Source: Desulfobacterales bacterium (GTDB lineage: Bacteria > Desulfobacterota > Desulfobacteria > Desulfobacterales > Desulfosalsimonadaceae). From it: 64,000 nucleotides of DNA. This document shows, one piece after another, positions 16,878-26,511 of this stretch. The notes below the pieces were generated by a model. It worked only from the letters and a program-made list of their open reading frames with translations, had not been told where the DNA came from and made no database searches. The DNA is taken from the NCBI GenBank assembly GCA_007134875.1, contig SLJY01000002.1, forward strand, positions 1 through 64,000, given 5' to 3'. Both the position numbers and the translations under genes were made by a program. Every line of letters begins with the position of its first letter. Position 1 is the first letter of the stretch.

Positions 16878-18854
16878 ATGAGCACCTCCCGCAACATCTA
16901 TCTCCAAATGCACGATCTGGAAGGGGCGAAAAAGGCCATGTTCGAGGCCTTTGCGGATATCGGAAAATTACATGACGCACTGGCGGTGGCGTCCTTGGAC
17001 GCGGTAGGTCGCATCCTCGCGGAGCCCGTTTTTGCAAAACTTTCCTCCCCCGCCTTTCACGCAGCCGCCATGGACGGGATCGCGGTGCGGGCCGAAACCA
17101 CCTACGGGGCAAGCGAATCCCGCCCTAAGACCCTTTCCATCGGCACGGAGGCCGTATTTATCAACACGGGCCATATCATGCCGGACGACTATAACGCGGT
17201 CATCATGATCGAGCACGTCGTTGAGGTGGACGAAAAAACCATAGAAATCGAGGCGCCGGCCTTTCCCTGGCAAAACGTCCGCCGCATGGGCGAGGACATC
17301 GTCGCAACCGAGCTGCTTTTCCCCCGGCACCACGAGATTACGCCCTATTGCTTAGGCGCGCTTCTTGCCGGCGGCATTGACCGGGTGAACGTGCTTGAAA
17401 AACCGAAAATCCTGATTCTTCCCACCGGAAACGAGCTGCTTGCTCTGTCCGGGCTTTCGGAAGCCGCGCTTTTCCGGGGCAGCGTGGTGGAGTCCAATTC
17501 GCACGTACTGGGCAAAATGGCCGAACAGGCCGGCGCGGAAGTGACCCATCACGAAATCATCGCTGACGACACCGACGTCATCCGGGAAACGCTCAAGCGG
17601 CATGCCGCACCCGAAGAAGCCAAAGACGGATTCGACATGATCCTCCTTTTGGGCGGCTCGTCCGCCGGCAGCGAGGATTACACCCGAAAGGTCGTCGCCG
17701 ATCTCGGCGAGGTCCTGGTGCACGGCGTGACCATCATGCCCGGCAAGCCGACCATCATCGGAAAAATGCCGGCCCGGAGCGAAAAGAAGCGCACTATCCC
17801 GGTGTTCGGCGTACCGGGATACCCGGTGTCCGCGATCATATGCTTCGAGCATTTCATCGCGCCGCTTTTGTATGCGATGCAAAACCGGCGGATGCCCCCG
17901 GAAAAGAAAATATCGGTCCTTCCCACCAAAAAGCTGGCTTCCCGGCTCGGCATGGAGGAGTTTCTACGGGTTAAGCTGGGCCGCGTGGAAGACCGGATCG
18001 TCGCCACACCCCTGCCCCGGGGTGCCGGAACCATCACGTCCATCACGGAGGCCGACGGCGTCATCCGGGTGCCCGCGGATGTCGAGGGAATCCGGGAAAA
18101 CGAAGCGGTGACCGCCCGACTGCTCCGGGACGAGGCCGCCATCGACGACACCATCGTAGCGGTGGGCAGCCATGATAACACCATCGACATCCTGTCCGAT
18201 ATGATTAAAGCGGAAAGCCATCGCTACAGCCTTTCCTCCAGCCATGTCGGCTCCATGGGCGGTCTTGCGGCGGTGCGCAAAAACCTCTGCCACATCGCCG
18301 GGACGCACCTGCTCGACACCGCCGACGGATCCTACAATATATCGTACATCAAACAGTACATCCCCGGCGCGCACATCCGCCTGATCCACCTGCTCCGGCG
18401 CGAACAGGGTCTTATCGTCGCTCCCGGCAACCCGAAGGGTATCCGGGGCATCCGGGATCTGACCAGAAAGGACGTGGCTTTCATCAACCGCCAGGCGGGC
18501 TCGGGCACACGGATCCTGCTCGACTATCACATGGCGCAGGAAACCATCGATCCCGGCGATGTTGCGGGATACGAAAACGAGGAATTCACACACATGGCGG
18601 TTGCCGTCGCCGTGCTGGGCCAAACCGCCGATGCGGGCCTTGGCATCTTCGCGGCGGCAAAGGCGCTGGGACTCGATTTCATACCCGTTGCAACCGAGTC
18701 CTACGATCTGGTGATACCGGAAAAATTCATCGGTACCCCGCAGATCGAACTGCTGCTTTCGGTGATCCGTTCGGCGGCTTTTCAGGCAAGGGTTCGGGAA
18801 TTGGGCGGATATCACACAGAGGATACGGGAAAAGAAATATATAAAACGCCGTAA
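16878..18854 (+). CDS. MoeA-like protein fused to a periplasmic-binding-protein-like domain
   Basis: About 658 aa. Residues 1-400 are MoeA-like (SPAFHAAAMDGIAVRAETT, ILPTGNEL, LLLGGSSAGSEDYT, IMPGKPTIIG, FGVPGYPVSAI). From about residue 430 a LysR-substrate/PBP-like domain follows (IVAVGSHDNTIDILSDM, RKDVAFINRQAGSGTRILLD, DFIPVATESYDLVIPE). MoeA-PBP fusions occur in archaea and anaerobic bacteria and are thought to act in Mo/W cofactor assembly, with the second domain sensing a small ligand. The ATG at 16878 (MSTSRNIYL) is preferred over the ORF start at 16839. It ends one base before archease, so co-transcription with archease and rtcB is likely. Confidence 0.85.
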   Translation: MSTSRNIYLQMHDLEGAKKAMFEAFADIGKLHDALAVASLDAVGRILAEPVFAKLSSPAFHAAAMDGIAVRAETTYGASESRPKTLSIGTEAVFINTGHIMPDDYNAVIMIEHVVEVDEKTIEIEAPAFPWQNVRRMGEDIVATELLFPRHHEITPYCLGALLAGGIDRVNVLEKPKILILPTGNELLALSGLSEAALFRGSVVESNSHVLGKMAEQAGAEVTHHEIIADDTDVIRETLKRHAAPEEAKDGFDMILLLGGSSAGSEDYTRKVVADLGEVLVHGVTIMPGKPTIIGKMPARSEKKRTIPVFGVPGYPVSAIICFEHFIAPLLYAMQNRRMPPEKKISVLPTKKLASRLGMEEFLRVKLGRVEDRIVATPLPRGAGTITSITEADGVIRVPADVEGIRENEAVTARLLRDEAAIDDTIVAVGSHDNTIDILSDMIKAESHRYSLSSSHVGSMGGLAAVRKNLCHIAGTHLLDTADGSYNISYIKQYIPGAHIRLIHLLRREQGLIVAPGNPKGIRGIRDLTRKDVAFINRQAGSGTRILLDYHMAQETIDPGDVAGYENEEFTHMAVAVAVLGQTADAGLGIFAAAKALGLDFIPVATESYDLVIPEKFIGTPQIELLLSVIRSAAFQARVRELGGYHTEDTGKEIYKTP

Positions 18855-18855
18855 T

Positions 18856-19269
18856 ATGCCATTTGAAGTCATCGACCATACCGCCGATACCGGCATCCGG
18901 GTGTGGGCGCCCGATTTTGCGGTGCTTATTTCGGAAGCCGCCCGGGGAATGTTTACCCAGATCACCGACACGGAAGCAATCGATGTGACGACGGTGAATA
19001 TCGTCGCAGCCGACGGAATCGATAAAACCGATCTGGTGATCAATGTGCTGCGCGAACTGCTTTTTCTTTTTACCGGCGGCAATCTGCTGGTGCGATGGTT
19101 CGCCGTCGACACGGCGGATGGTAACGCCGTGAGCGGCCTGGCCGGATGCGAGCCGTTCGATCCGGAAAAGCATCCCGTCCGCAACGATATCAAGGCGGTA
19201 ACCTATGCCGGCGGAGACATCAAAGTTTTGCCGGACGGGTTGGAGATTACTATTATTTTTGATATATAG
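18856..19269 (+). CDS. Archease, RtcB-activating protein
   Basis: A 137-aa protein with archease motifs: HTADTGIRVWAPD near the N-terminus, LVINVLRELLFLF, and the C-terminal IKAVTYAGGDI strand with the conserved acidic metal ligands. Archease accelerates RtcB, helping guanylylation and turnover. Its start follows the MoeA-PBP stop by one base and rtcB lies 320 bp downstream on the same strand, so the functional pairing with RtcB is clear from context. Confidence 0.92.
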   Translation: MPFEVIDHTADTGIRVWAPDFAVLISEAARGMFTQITDTEAIDVTTVNIVAADGIDKTDLVINVLRELLFLFTGGNLLVRWFAVDTADGNAVSGLAGCEPFDPEKHPVRNDIKAVTYAGGDIKVLPDGLEITIIFDI

Positions 19270-19340
19270 AGCCTGAAAGAAAGCCGGGATCTTTCATCAA
19301 GGTCAAAGCCGACAACCATTTAACCGGGATATTGGGGTTT
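19263..19340 (+). repeat. Diverged family B arm (B4)
   Basis: ATAGAGCCTGAAAGAAAGCCGG, CATCAAGGTCAAAGCCGACAA and TTTAACCGGGATATTGGGG follow the left half of family B (compare 51745-51886) with several substitutions. The right half is absent; the ATCGNN run starts where the second half would be. Confidence 0.5.
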
Positions 19341-19344
19341 CCGA

Positions 19345-19499
19345 ATCCAAATCGAAATCGCAATCGGGATCGGGACCGGGATCGAAACCGCATCAACATA
19401 AAAAAATCCAAACAAGTTCCTTGATCCCTGCAAAGTCAGGCGGTGTTGAGGGCCGTCGAATAAAAAAGCCGATTTCGATTTCGATTGCGATTTCGAAAA
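19345..19499 (+). repeat. ATCGNN hexamer run and inverted counterpart
   Basis: Seven to nine successive hexamers of the form ATCGAA/ATCGCA/ATCGGG occupy 19345-19392. The complementary pattern (GATTTCGATTTCGATTGCG) occurs at 19472-19497, so the segment can fold back on itself. It fills most of the 320-bp gap between archease and rtcB; no gene is supported there. Confidence 0.6.
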
Positions 19500-19591
19500 A
19501 AAACGAGTCCCGGATGCAAGCGGTGGAACAACTTGTTTCCATACAGTTACTGCACCACTGCCAAACCGATTGACGAATTCGGAAAATTACA

Positions 19592-21022
19592 ATGGAACTT
19601 ACCCGAATAGACGAATACCGCTGGGAAATAAAAAAAACCGGCGACATGAACGTCCCGGCCAGGATTTATTCCTCCGCCGCCCTGATCGAAGCGGTCCGGC
19701 AGGAAGAAGCTTTTGAACAACTGGCCAACGTGGCCCGGCTCCCCGGAATCATCGGCACGGCTCTCGCCATGCCGGACATCCACTGGGGCTACGGGTTTCC
19801 CATCGGCGGGGTTGCGGCCTTCGACTGCGATGAAGGGATCATCTCCCCGGGGGGGGTGGGCTACGACATCAACTGCGGCGTACGCCTTTCCCGTACCAAT
19901 CTGACCGAAAAAGATGTCCGGCCGGACCTTGAAACCCTGGCCGTGGCTCTCCAGAAACACATCCCGTCCGGCGTGGGCCAGAAAGGAGCGATCCGGCTGA
20001 CCGCAAGCGAACTGAAAAAAGTGCTGAAAAAAGGCAGCCGGTGGGCCGTGGACCAAGGCTACGGCGACGGATCCGACATCGAGCGCATCGAGGACGGCGG
20101 TTGCATGACCAACGCGGATCCGGAGGCGGTAAGCCCGCGTGCTATCGAACGGGGCCGCCCGCAGCTCGGAACGCTTGGATCGGGAAACCACTTCATTGAA
20201 ATCGGTCTGGTGGAAACGGTATACGACACCGAAGCCGCGGACGCATTCGGCCTTTCCGAAGGCCTTGTGACAGTGATGCTTCACACCGGGTCCCGGGGGC
20301 TTGGGCACCAGGTCTGCGATGACTTTCTGGCCCGCATGACCCGCAATCCGCCTCCCGGCATCCGGCTTCCGGACCGTCAGCTCGCCTGCGCCATGTTCCG
20401 CTCGCCGGACGGTCAGCAGTATTTCAACGCCATGGCGTGCGCGGCCAATTTAGCCTGGGCAAACCGGCAAATACTGATGCACATGGCCCGCGACGTGATC
20501 ATGGACGTCTTCCGGATCAGTCCGCGGGAACTGGGGATGCGCCTGATATACGACGTATGCCACAATATCGCTAAAACCGAACGTCACCGGACCGAAACCG
20601 GAAGCCGCACGGTCTGCGTGCACAGAAAGGGCGCGACCCGCTCGTTCGGCCCCGGAAACGAAATGCTTTGCGACCGGTACCGCCCGGTGGGCCAACCGGT
20701 GCTGATCCCGGGCGATATGGGAACGGCATCCTTTGTTCTGGCCGGAACCGAAACCGCCATGAACGAAACCTATGGCTCCACGTGCCACGGAGCCGGTCGC
20801 ATCATGAGCCGCAAGGCGGCCGTAAAGGCCTCCAGGGGCCGGAAACTCCGGGAGGAACTCGAAGAAAAAGGCATCTTCGTGCGCGCAAGCGGAAAACTGA
20901 CCATGGCCGAGGAGATGCCCGAAGCGTATAAAGATGTAAGCGAGGTGGTCGATGTCGCCCACGGATCCGGGATCTCGAAAAAAGTGGCGAAGCTGCGGCC
21001 CATCGCGGTGGTCAAAGGGTGA
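19592..21022 (+). CDS. rtcB: RtcB RNA-splicing ligase
   Basis: A 476-aa GTP- and Mn-dependent RNA ligase that joins 2',3'-cyclic-phosphate (or 3'-phosphate) ends to 5'-OH ends. Seen: MPDIHWGYGFPIGGVAAFD, GGVGYDINCGVRLSRT (metal-binding Asp/Cys), GSGNHFIEIG, MLHTGSRGLGHQVC, and the C-terminal GSTCHGAGRIMSRKAA containing the His that is guanylylated in the family. Archease is immediately upstream. No rtcA or rtcR is visible. The stop codon is shared with the first bases of a family A fragment. Likely roles are tRNA or rRNA repair. Confidence 0.95.
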   Translation: MELTRIDEYRWEIKKTGDMNVPARIYSSAALIEAVRQEEAFEQLANVARLPGIIGTALAMPDIHWGYGFPIGGVAAFDCDEGIISPGGVGYDINCGVRLSRTNLTEKDVRPDLETLAVALQKHIPSGVGQKGAIRLTASELKKVLKKGSRWAVDQGYGDGSDIERIEDGGCMTNADPEAVSPRAIERGRPQLGTLGSGNHFIEIGLVETVYDTEAADAFGLSEGLVTVMLHTGSRGLGHQVCDDFLARMTRNPPPGIRLPDRQLACAMFRSPDGQQYFNAMACAANLAWANRQILMHMARDVIMDVFRISPRELGMRLIYDVCHNIAKTERHRTETGSRTVCVHRKGATRSFGPGNEMLCDRYRPVGQPVLIPGDMGTASFVLAGTETAMNETYGSTCHGAGRIMSRKAAVKASRGRKLREELEEKGIFVRASGKLTMAEEMPEAYKDVSEVVDVAHGSGISKKVAKLRPIAVVKG

Positions 21023-21070
21023 TACACGCGTAAAAAGTCTCGATCCGGCGGCTTTGTAAAGGGTAATACC
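21021..21070 (+). repeat. Family A left-end fragment (A13)
   Basis: GATACACGCGTAAAAAGTCTCGATC followed by GGCGGCTTTGTAAA matches the first 45 bp of family A. The rest is missing. It overlaps the rtcB stop codon. Confidence 0.6.
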
Positions 21071-21110
21071 ACACGGTATGCCCGGGATAAACAGGAGGTA
21101 AAAAGAACCG

Positions 21111-22478
21111 ATGAATCCGGAAACATTCAGACAATACGATATACGGGGAATCGCAGGCCAGGATATCACCGAAACGGACGTTTTTCTACTGGGAAAGGCC
21201 GTGGGAACCTACATGAAAAGCCACGGCGCGGCCACCCTGGCAATGGGCCGGGACTGTCGCCTGACGTCGGCGTCCTACGCCGGGAAGCTGGCCGAAGGTC
21301 TTGCCGCCGCAGGCTGCCGGGTCATCGACATCGGGGTTTGCCCCACGCCGGTTCTCTATTTCACCATCCGGCACCTGGCGACCGACGGCGGCGTCATGGT
21401 CACCGCATCCCACAACCCGCCGGAGTACAACGGCTTCAAGATCTGCAAGGGGGCCGACTCAGTCCACGGCGCACAGCTCCAGGAAATCCGCAGGCTTATG
21501 GAAAGCGGAGATTTTTCGGAAGGAAACGGGGAGATCCTGGAAACGAACGTTGTTTCCCATTACAGAAAACATATCGCGGGCAACATCGCCATTGGCCGGG
21601 CCATGGGACGGCCCGTGAAAGTCGGCGTGGATGCGGGCAACGGCACCGCGGGCGTCGTGGCCGTCCCCCTTCTTCGGGAAATCGGCTTCGAGGTGCACGA
21701 CATCTTTTGCGACATGGACGGACGCTTTCCCAACCACGAGGCGGACCCCACCGTTTTGAAAAACATGAAGGACCTCATCGCCCTGGTCAAAGAAAATAAC
21801 CTGGACGTGGGCATCGGGTACGACGGGGATGGCGACCGTATCGGAGTGGTGGACAACGAAGGGGATATCATCTACGGCGACATGCTCATGGTCATCTTCG
21901 CCCGGGAGATCCTCTCCCGGAAGCCCGGGGCCGCCTTCATCTCCGAGGTCAAGTGCTCCAAGACCATGTACGACGATATCGAAAAACACGGAGGCCGCGC
22001 CGTCATGTGGAAGACAGGCCACAGTCTCATCAAGGAAAAAATGAAGCAGGAGAACGCGGCCCTTGCCGGCGAGATGAGCGGGCACATGTTTTTCGCGGAC
22101 CGGTATCTCGGCTACGACGACGCCATCTATGCGTCGTGCCGGCTGCTTGAAATCCTGTCCGCAACCGGCAAAACCCTGAAACAACTGCTCGAGGGAATAC
22201 CCCCCACCGTCAGCACCCCGGAAATCCGCGTCGACTGCGCCGACGACAAAAAATTCGAGCTGGTGGAAAAAGCCACCGCAGTGCTGCGGGAAACTCACGA
22301 AGTGATCGATATCGACGGCGTCCGTATCGTGTTTGAAGACGGGTGGGGACTTGTCCGCGCGTCCAACACCCAGCCGGCGCTTGTCATGCGCTTCGAGGCG
22401 CTATCCGACAGCCGGCTTGAAGAAATCAGGAACACCGTGGAGTCGACCGTCAGGGAAATACGTGAAAGCATGCAATAA
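21111..22478 (+). CDS. Phosphomannomutase/phosphoglucomutase
   Basis: A 455-aa alpha-D-phosphohexomutase of the AlgC/ManB type. The catalytic serine loop is VTASHNPPEYNGFK, the Mg site is GYDGDGDRIGVVD, the sugar-binding loop is GEMSGHMFF, and the C-terminal phosphate-binding loop is RASNTQPALVMRFE. It interconverts hexose 1- and 6-phosphates for envelope glycans. A strong AGGAGG site precedes the ATG. It is followed by a DUF1844 gene with its own strong ribosome-binding site. Confidence 0.93.
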   Translation: MNPETFRQYDIRGIAGQDITETDVFLLGKAVGTYMKSHGAATLAMGRDCRLTSASYAGKLAEGLAAAGCRVIDIGVCPTPVLYFTIRHLATDGGVMVTASHNPPEYNGFKICKGADSVHGAQLQEIRRLMESGDFSEGNGEILETNVVSHYRKHIAGNIAIGRAMGRPVKVGVDAGNGTAGVVAVPLLREIGFEVHDIFCDMDGRFPNHEADPTVLKNMKDLIALVKENNLDVGIGYDGDGDRIGVVDNEGDIIYGDMLMVIFAREILSRKPGAAFISEVKCSKTMYDDIEKHGGRAVMWKTGHSLIKEKMKQENAALAGEMSGHMFFADRYLGYDDAIYASCRLLEILSATGKTLKQLLEGIPPTVSTPEIRVDCADDKKFELVEKATAVLRETHEVIDIDGVRIVFEDGWGLVRASNTQPALVMRFEALSDSRLEEIRNTVESTVREIRESMQ

Positions 22479-22531
22479 CAAACCATAAAACCGGGGCACC
22501 CGGCGCCCGGATTTGCAAGGAGGTATACCCC

Positions 22532-22849
22532 ATGACCAACGCACAGGGCACTGACACCGGACAAAAACCGAACTTTACCAGCAACCAGAAAAAATGCCTG
22601 ATGCCGGAGCTCAATTTCACGACCTTCCTGCTGTCCCTTAACGCTTCGGCGCTGGTACAGCTCGGTAAGGAGCCGGACCCCTATTCACAGGAAACCCAGA
22701 AAAACCTGCCCATTGCCAAGCAGACCATCGACGTGATCGCCATGCTGGAGGAAAAAACCCGGGGCAACCTGAATGATGAAGAGCGTCGGCTGTTGACAAA
22801 TATCCTGTATGAGTTACGCTTGTTGTATGTTAAGGAAATGGGTTGCTGA
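22532..22849 (+). CDS. DUF1844 family protein
   Basis: A 105-aa soluble protein with the DUF1844 pattern: LNFTTFLLSLNASALVQLG, then NLPIAKQTIDVIAMLEEKT and LTNILYELRLLYV. The function is unknown. It has an excellent AAGGAGGT site eight bases before the ATG. It lies between the phosphohexomutase and a Deg protease. Confidence 0.85.
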   Translation: MTNAQGTDTGQKPNFTSNQKKCLMPELNFTTFLLSLNASALVQLGKEPDPYSQETQKNLPIAKQTIDVIAMLEEKTRGNLNDEERRLLTNILYELRLLYVKEMGC

Positions 22850-22869
22850 AGGAATAGCCGGCCCCCATT

Positions 22870-22912
22870 GATGTATCCGTAAAAAATCAAAATCTGAAGG
22901 CTTTATAAAAAG
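22870..22912 (+). repeat. Family A left-end fragment (A14)
   Basis: GATGTATCCGTAAAAAATC and AAGGCTTTATAAAAAG resemble the outer and inner left stems of family A with several mismatches. It lies just ahead of the Deg protease start. Confidence 0.45.
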
Positions 22913-22925
22913 CCCGGGAGGATTT

Positions 22926-24398
22926 ATGTCTTTTATTGCCAGAACAAAGCCGGGCCGATTGATTCAGGTACTTTTCATCGCCCTGCTCATCGCCGCACCG
23001 GGGACGGGACTTTTCAGTGCTTCATCCGCCGGGGCGTCCGGTGCTTCGCCGGGCGGTCCGACCATGGTACCGCAGAGCTTCACGGAGCTTGCCAAAAAAT
23101 CGAGCCCGGCGGTCGTTAACATATCCACCACCCAATCGATGGAAGAAGGAGATGGTTTTCATTTCTTCCATCGTCCCGGCCAGCAGCGCCGGGAGATGCC
23201 CCTTGAGGAATTTTTCGAGCGTTTTTTCGGCCAGAGAGACCCCCGGCAGTTTCAGCGCCAGAGCCTTGGCTCCGGGTTCATCCTGGATGAGAAAGGCTAT
23301 ATCGTCACCAACAATCACGTAATCGAAAACGCGGAGGAAATCCGGGTCACGCTCAAGGACGGCGAAGAATACGTCGCCGAGCTCATCGGAACCGACCCGG
23401 GCACCGATATCGCGCTGATCAAGATCGACGCCGACATCGACCTGCCCGTCCTGGAGCTGGGCGACTCCGAAAACCTCGACATCGGTCAGTGGGTTCTTGC
23501 CATCGGCAATCCGTTCGGCCTGGACCACACGGTCACCGCGGGGATCGTCAGCGCCAAGGGCCGCGTGATCGGAGCCGGCGCCTATGATGATTTCATTCAA
23601 ACGGATGCGTCCATCAACCCCGGAAATTCAGGCGGACCCCTCATTGACATGGCGGGCCGCGTGATCGGCATCAACACCGCCATCGTGGCGGGCGGCGACG
23701 GCATCGGATTTGCCATTCCGGCGTCCATGGCCGTCCGTATCATCGATCAGCTCAAGGAAACCGGCGAGGTTACGCGCGGATGGATCGGCGTCGGCATCCA
23801 GGCGCTCGACCGGGATCTCCGGGAATATTACGAGGTCGACGGGGGCGTTCTGATTACGGACGTTTTCGACGATGACCCGGCGGAAAAGGCCGGAGTCCGG
23901 GAAGGCGATATCGTCACGGAAGTAAACGGCAACCCCGTCAACTCCCCCCGGGAGCTTTCCCGCGCCGTGGCCGATGTCATGCCGGGTGATGAAGCCGTGC
24001 TCGGCATTATCCGGGACGGCGAAGCCATGGAAATCGCAGTCACTGTGGACAAACGCGACGAAGAACGCCTTGCGGGCGATCCGAGCCAGCGCCCGTCCCC
24101 TGAAGAACCGGCGGCCGACGAACTCGGCCTCGAGGTCGTGGATATCGACAGCGAGATCGCCGACCGGCTGAACATGGACGATACGAATGGCGTCCTCGTC
24201 GCAGGCGTGGAGCGGGGTTCGAAAGGGTTCGAGGCGGGATTCGGCCGGGGAGACATCATCCGCGAAATCAACCGGCAGGCGGTCGACTCATTGGAGGACT
24301 ACGAGCGGATCATCGGCAATGCGGAAAAAGGCGACCTGCTTCGTTTCTTCATCGTCCGGCCCGGCGAGGGGATTCTGATCGTACGCATCGAAATGTAG
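22926..24398 (+). CDS. DegP/DegQ-type periplasmic serine protease
   Basis: A 490-aa protein with a signal peptide (hydrophobic about residues 12-35), a trypsin-like domain and two PDZ domains. The catalytic triad is visible as His in TNNHVIENA, Asp in DPGTDIALIKID and Ser in INPGNSGGPLID. The first PDZ begins near GWIGVGIQALD and the second near LGLEVVDIDSEI. It degrades or refolds misfolded envelope proteins. The Q-linker region (DGFHFFHRPGQQRREMP) is longer than in minimal DegS. Only 9 bp separate it from ispE, so they are probably co-transcribed. Confidence 0.93.
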   Translation: MSFIARTKPGRLIQVLFIALLIAAPGTGLFSASSAGASGASPGGPTMVPQSFTELAKKSSPAVVNISTTQSMEEGDGFHFFHRPGQQRREMPLEEFFERFFGQRDPRQFQRQSLGSGFILDEKGYIVTNNHVIENAEEIRVTLKDGEEYVAELIGTDPGTDIALIKIDADIDLPVLELGDSENLDIGQWVLAIGNPFGLDHTVTAGIVSAKGRVIGAGAYDDFIQTDASINPGNSGGPLIDMAGRVIGINTAIVAGGDGIGFAIPASMAVRIIDQLKETGEVTRGWIGVGIQALDRDLREYYEVDGGVLITDVFDDDPAEKAGVREGDIVTEVNGNPVNSPRELSRAVADVMPGDEAVLGIIRDGEAMEIAVTVDKRDEERLAGDPSQRPSPEEPAADELGLEVVDIDSEIADRLNMDDTNGVLVAGVERGSKGFEAGFGRGDIIREINRQAVDSLEDYERIIGNAEKGDLLRFFIVRPGEGILIVRIEM

Positions 24399-24407
24399 GA
24401 TTTTCGA

Positions 24408-25271
24408 ATGAAAATCCAGGCGCATGCAAAGATCAATCTTTATCTTGATATCACAGGCAAACGGCCCGACGGGTATCATGAGCTGGTCACGCTCATGTGC
24501 CCGATCGGGCTTTGCGATATTCTGGATATTTCGTTTGAAACACCTGATATCCGGGTAACCTGCGACCATCCGGGTATTCCGGAAGGCCCGGACAATATCG
24601 CCCACGTTGCCGCCGTCCGGTTTTTCGAAGCAGCCGGCCGGCCCGGCAGCGGCGTTTCGGTCCGGATCCGGAAAAACATCCCCGTCGGCGCGGGCCTTGG
24701 AGGCGGCTCCAGCAACGCCGCAGCCGTGCTCCGAAGCCTCAACGACCATTTCGGCCGGCCCCTTCCCTCCGCCAAGCTCCACGAAATCGCCGTGTCCGCG
24801 GGCGCGGACGTCCCCTTCTTCCTCCTGGGAAAACCCGCCCTTGCAACGGGCATCGGCGATATCCTGGAACCCGTTTCTCACCTCCAGTCGCATCCGCTGA
24901 TCCTGATCTACCCGGGACAGCCGCTGGCCACGCGCGACGTCTATAAAAACTTGAAATTAGGATTGACAAAATCCGAAAAAATTCCTAAAAAAAGTATTTT
25001 CAAGCCGGACCGGGATACGAATGTGGAACGGTTCCTTTTCAATGCACTGGAGCCGCCGGCATTCGAACTGTGCCCCCCGGCGGAAACGGCTAAAGCCAGG
25101 CTGATCGTAACCGGGGCTTCCGGTGCACTTCTGTCCGGCAGCGGGTCAACGGTATTCGGCCTTTACAAGGATGAAAAGACGGCATCGGACGCTTTTCATC
25201 GCCTGTCCGATAAACCGGGTGGATCCGGGGAACCCGGCTGGCGGGTGTTTTACACGCGGATGCTGGTATAG
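24408..25271 (+). CDS. ispE: 4-diphosphocytidyl-2-C-methyl-D-erythritol kinase
   Basis: A 287-aa GHMP kinase: AKINLYLDITGKRPDGYHEL at the N-terminus (with catalytic Lys), the ATP loop VGAGLGGGSSNAAAV, SAGADVPFF (catalytic Asp), and the C-terminal GASGALLSGSGSTVFG. It phosphorylates CDP-methylerythritol in the MEP isoprenoid pathway. The ispE, tRNA-Gln, prs, rplY, pth order that follows is a common bacterial arrangement. Confidence 0.94.
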   Translation: MKIQAHAKINLYLDITGKRPDGYHELVTLMCPIGLCDILDISFETPDIRVTCDHPGIPEGPDNIAHVAAVRFFEAAGRPGSGVSVRIRKNIPVGAGLGGGSSNAAAVLRSLNDHFGRPLPSAKLHEIAVSAGADVPFFLLGKPALATGIGDILEPVSHLQSHPLILIYPGQPLATRDVYKNLKLGLTKSEKIPKKSIFKPDRDTNVERFLFNALEPPAFELCPPAETAKARLIVTGASGALLSGSGSTVFGLYKDEKTASDAFHRLSDKPGGSGEPGWRVFYTRMLV

Positions 25272-25282
25272 AAGCCTCCTGC

Positions 25283-25357
25283 TGGGGCGTCGTCAAGCGG
25301 CAAGACACAGGATTTTGGTTCCTGCATTCGGAGGTTCGAATCCTCCCGCCCCAGCCA
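25283..25357 (+). tRNA. tRNA-Gln (anticodon TTG)
   Basis: The acceptor stem TGGGGCG pairs with CGCCCCA. The anticodon stem/loop reads CAGGATTTTGGTTCCTG with TTG at the anticodon, and the T-loop is GGTTCGAATCC. GCCA at the end includes an encoded CCA. The weak U1-A72 pair is usual for tRNA-Gln. It lies between ispE and prs. Confidence 0.96.
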
Positions 25358-25511
25358 TTTAAAGCTTCCGTGGATACGATAACCCGGTTGACTATACCCG
25401 GCAAACTATATCCGGTTGTCCACATCCGGATGCCTGAACAGTAAAGGCGAGCGCAACCGTAACCCGTAAACCGATCCAGCGAACCCGACCAAACCTGAAA
25501 CGGCTGCTGCA

Positions 25512-26459
25512 ATGGAAAACAACAACGGATATATCATATTTTCAGGCAATGCCAACCCATTGCTTGCACAGGCTGTCAGCGAGTATCTCGGGCAGCCGCT
25601 GGGCAACGCGAAAGTCAAACGATTCTCCGACGGAGAAGTTCAGATCGAAATCGACGACAATGTCCGCGCAAAGGATGTTTTCGTCGTTCAGCCCACGTCT
25701 TATCCCGTAAACGACAACCTGGTGGAGCTGCTCCTCCTGGTGGACGCTTTCAAGCGCAGTTCCGCACGGCGCATCACGGCGGTAATTCCCTATTTCGGAT
25801 ACGCAAGGCAGGACAAGAAAGTCGCGCCCCGTGTCCCCATCAGCGCCAAGCTCGTGGCCAATCTTCTCACCACGGCGGGCGCAAACCGCATCATCACCAT
25901 GGATCTCCATGCAGGGCAGATCCAGGGGTTTTTCGACATTCCCGTGGACAACCTGTTCGCAGCGCCTGTGCTCATCGATTACATGCTAAGAACCTTCGGC
26001 GGGGAGCTGGTCATCGTATCGCCGGACGCAGGGGGCGTGGAGCGGGCCCGTGCTTTTGCCAAGCGCCTCAACGCGGGCCTTGCCATCGTGGACAAGCGCC
26101 GGTCCTCACCGAACCAGGCCAAAGCGATGGCCGTCATCGGAGACGTCAGGGAAAAAAAGGTCGTTATCCTCGACGATATGGTCGATACGGCGGGCACGCT
26201 CACGGAAGCGGCCAACTCGATCATGTCCTGCGGCGCACGGGAAGTGCACGCCTGCTGCACCCATGCCGTGCTTTCCGGCCCGGCCATCGACCGGATCGAA
26301 CAATCAAGCATCACGAGCCTCGTGGTCACGGACACCATTTCCATGACCGAAGCAAAGCGACACTGTGAAAAGATCGTAACCCTCTCCATCGCGAGGCTGT
26401 TCGGGGAGGCGATCATCAGGAGTCACACGGGGGACTCCGTGACATCCTTATTCGTATAA
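25512..26459 (+). CDS. prs: Ribose-phosphate pyrophosphokinase
   Basis: A 315-aa class I PRPP synthetase: [38 protein letters not shown], the [13 protein letters not shown] catalytic segment and the PRPP-binding loop [14 protein letters not shown]. It makes PRPP for nucleotide, His and Trp synthesis. It follows tRNA-Gln directly. The start is preceded by no strong ribosome-binding site, but family length and N-terminus support it. Confidence 0.96.
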   Translation: MENNNGYIIFSGNANPLLAQAVSEYLGQPLGNAKVKRFSDGEVQIEIDDNVRAKDVFVVQPTSYPVNDNLVELLLLVDAFKRSSARRITAVIPYFGYARQDKKVAPRVPISAKLVANLLTTAGANRIITMDLHAGQIQGFFDIPVDNLFAAPVLIDYMLRTFGGELVIVSPDAGGVERARAFAKRLNAGLAIVDKRRSSPNQAKAMAVIGDVREKKVVILDDMVDTAGTLTEAANSIMSCGAREVHACCTHAVLSGPAIDRIEQSSITSLVVTDTISMTEAKRHCEKIVTLSIARLFGEAIIRSHTGDSVTSLFV

Positions 26460-26511
26460 CAATACCGGATATAAACCGGATACATATCAACACTGTAGGG
26501 AGGCAAATCCT

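Noticed and set aside
17964-19193. 409-aa ORF on the minus strand
   Set aside because: It is antisense to MoeA-PBP and archease.
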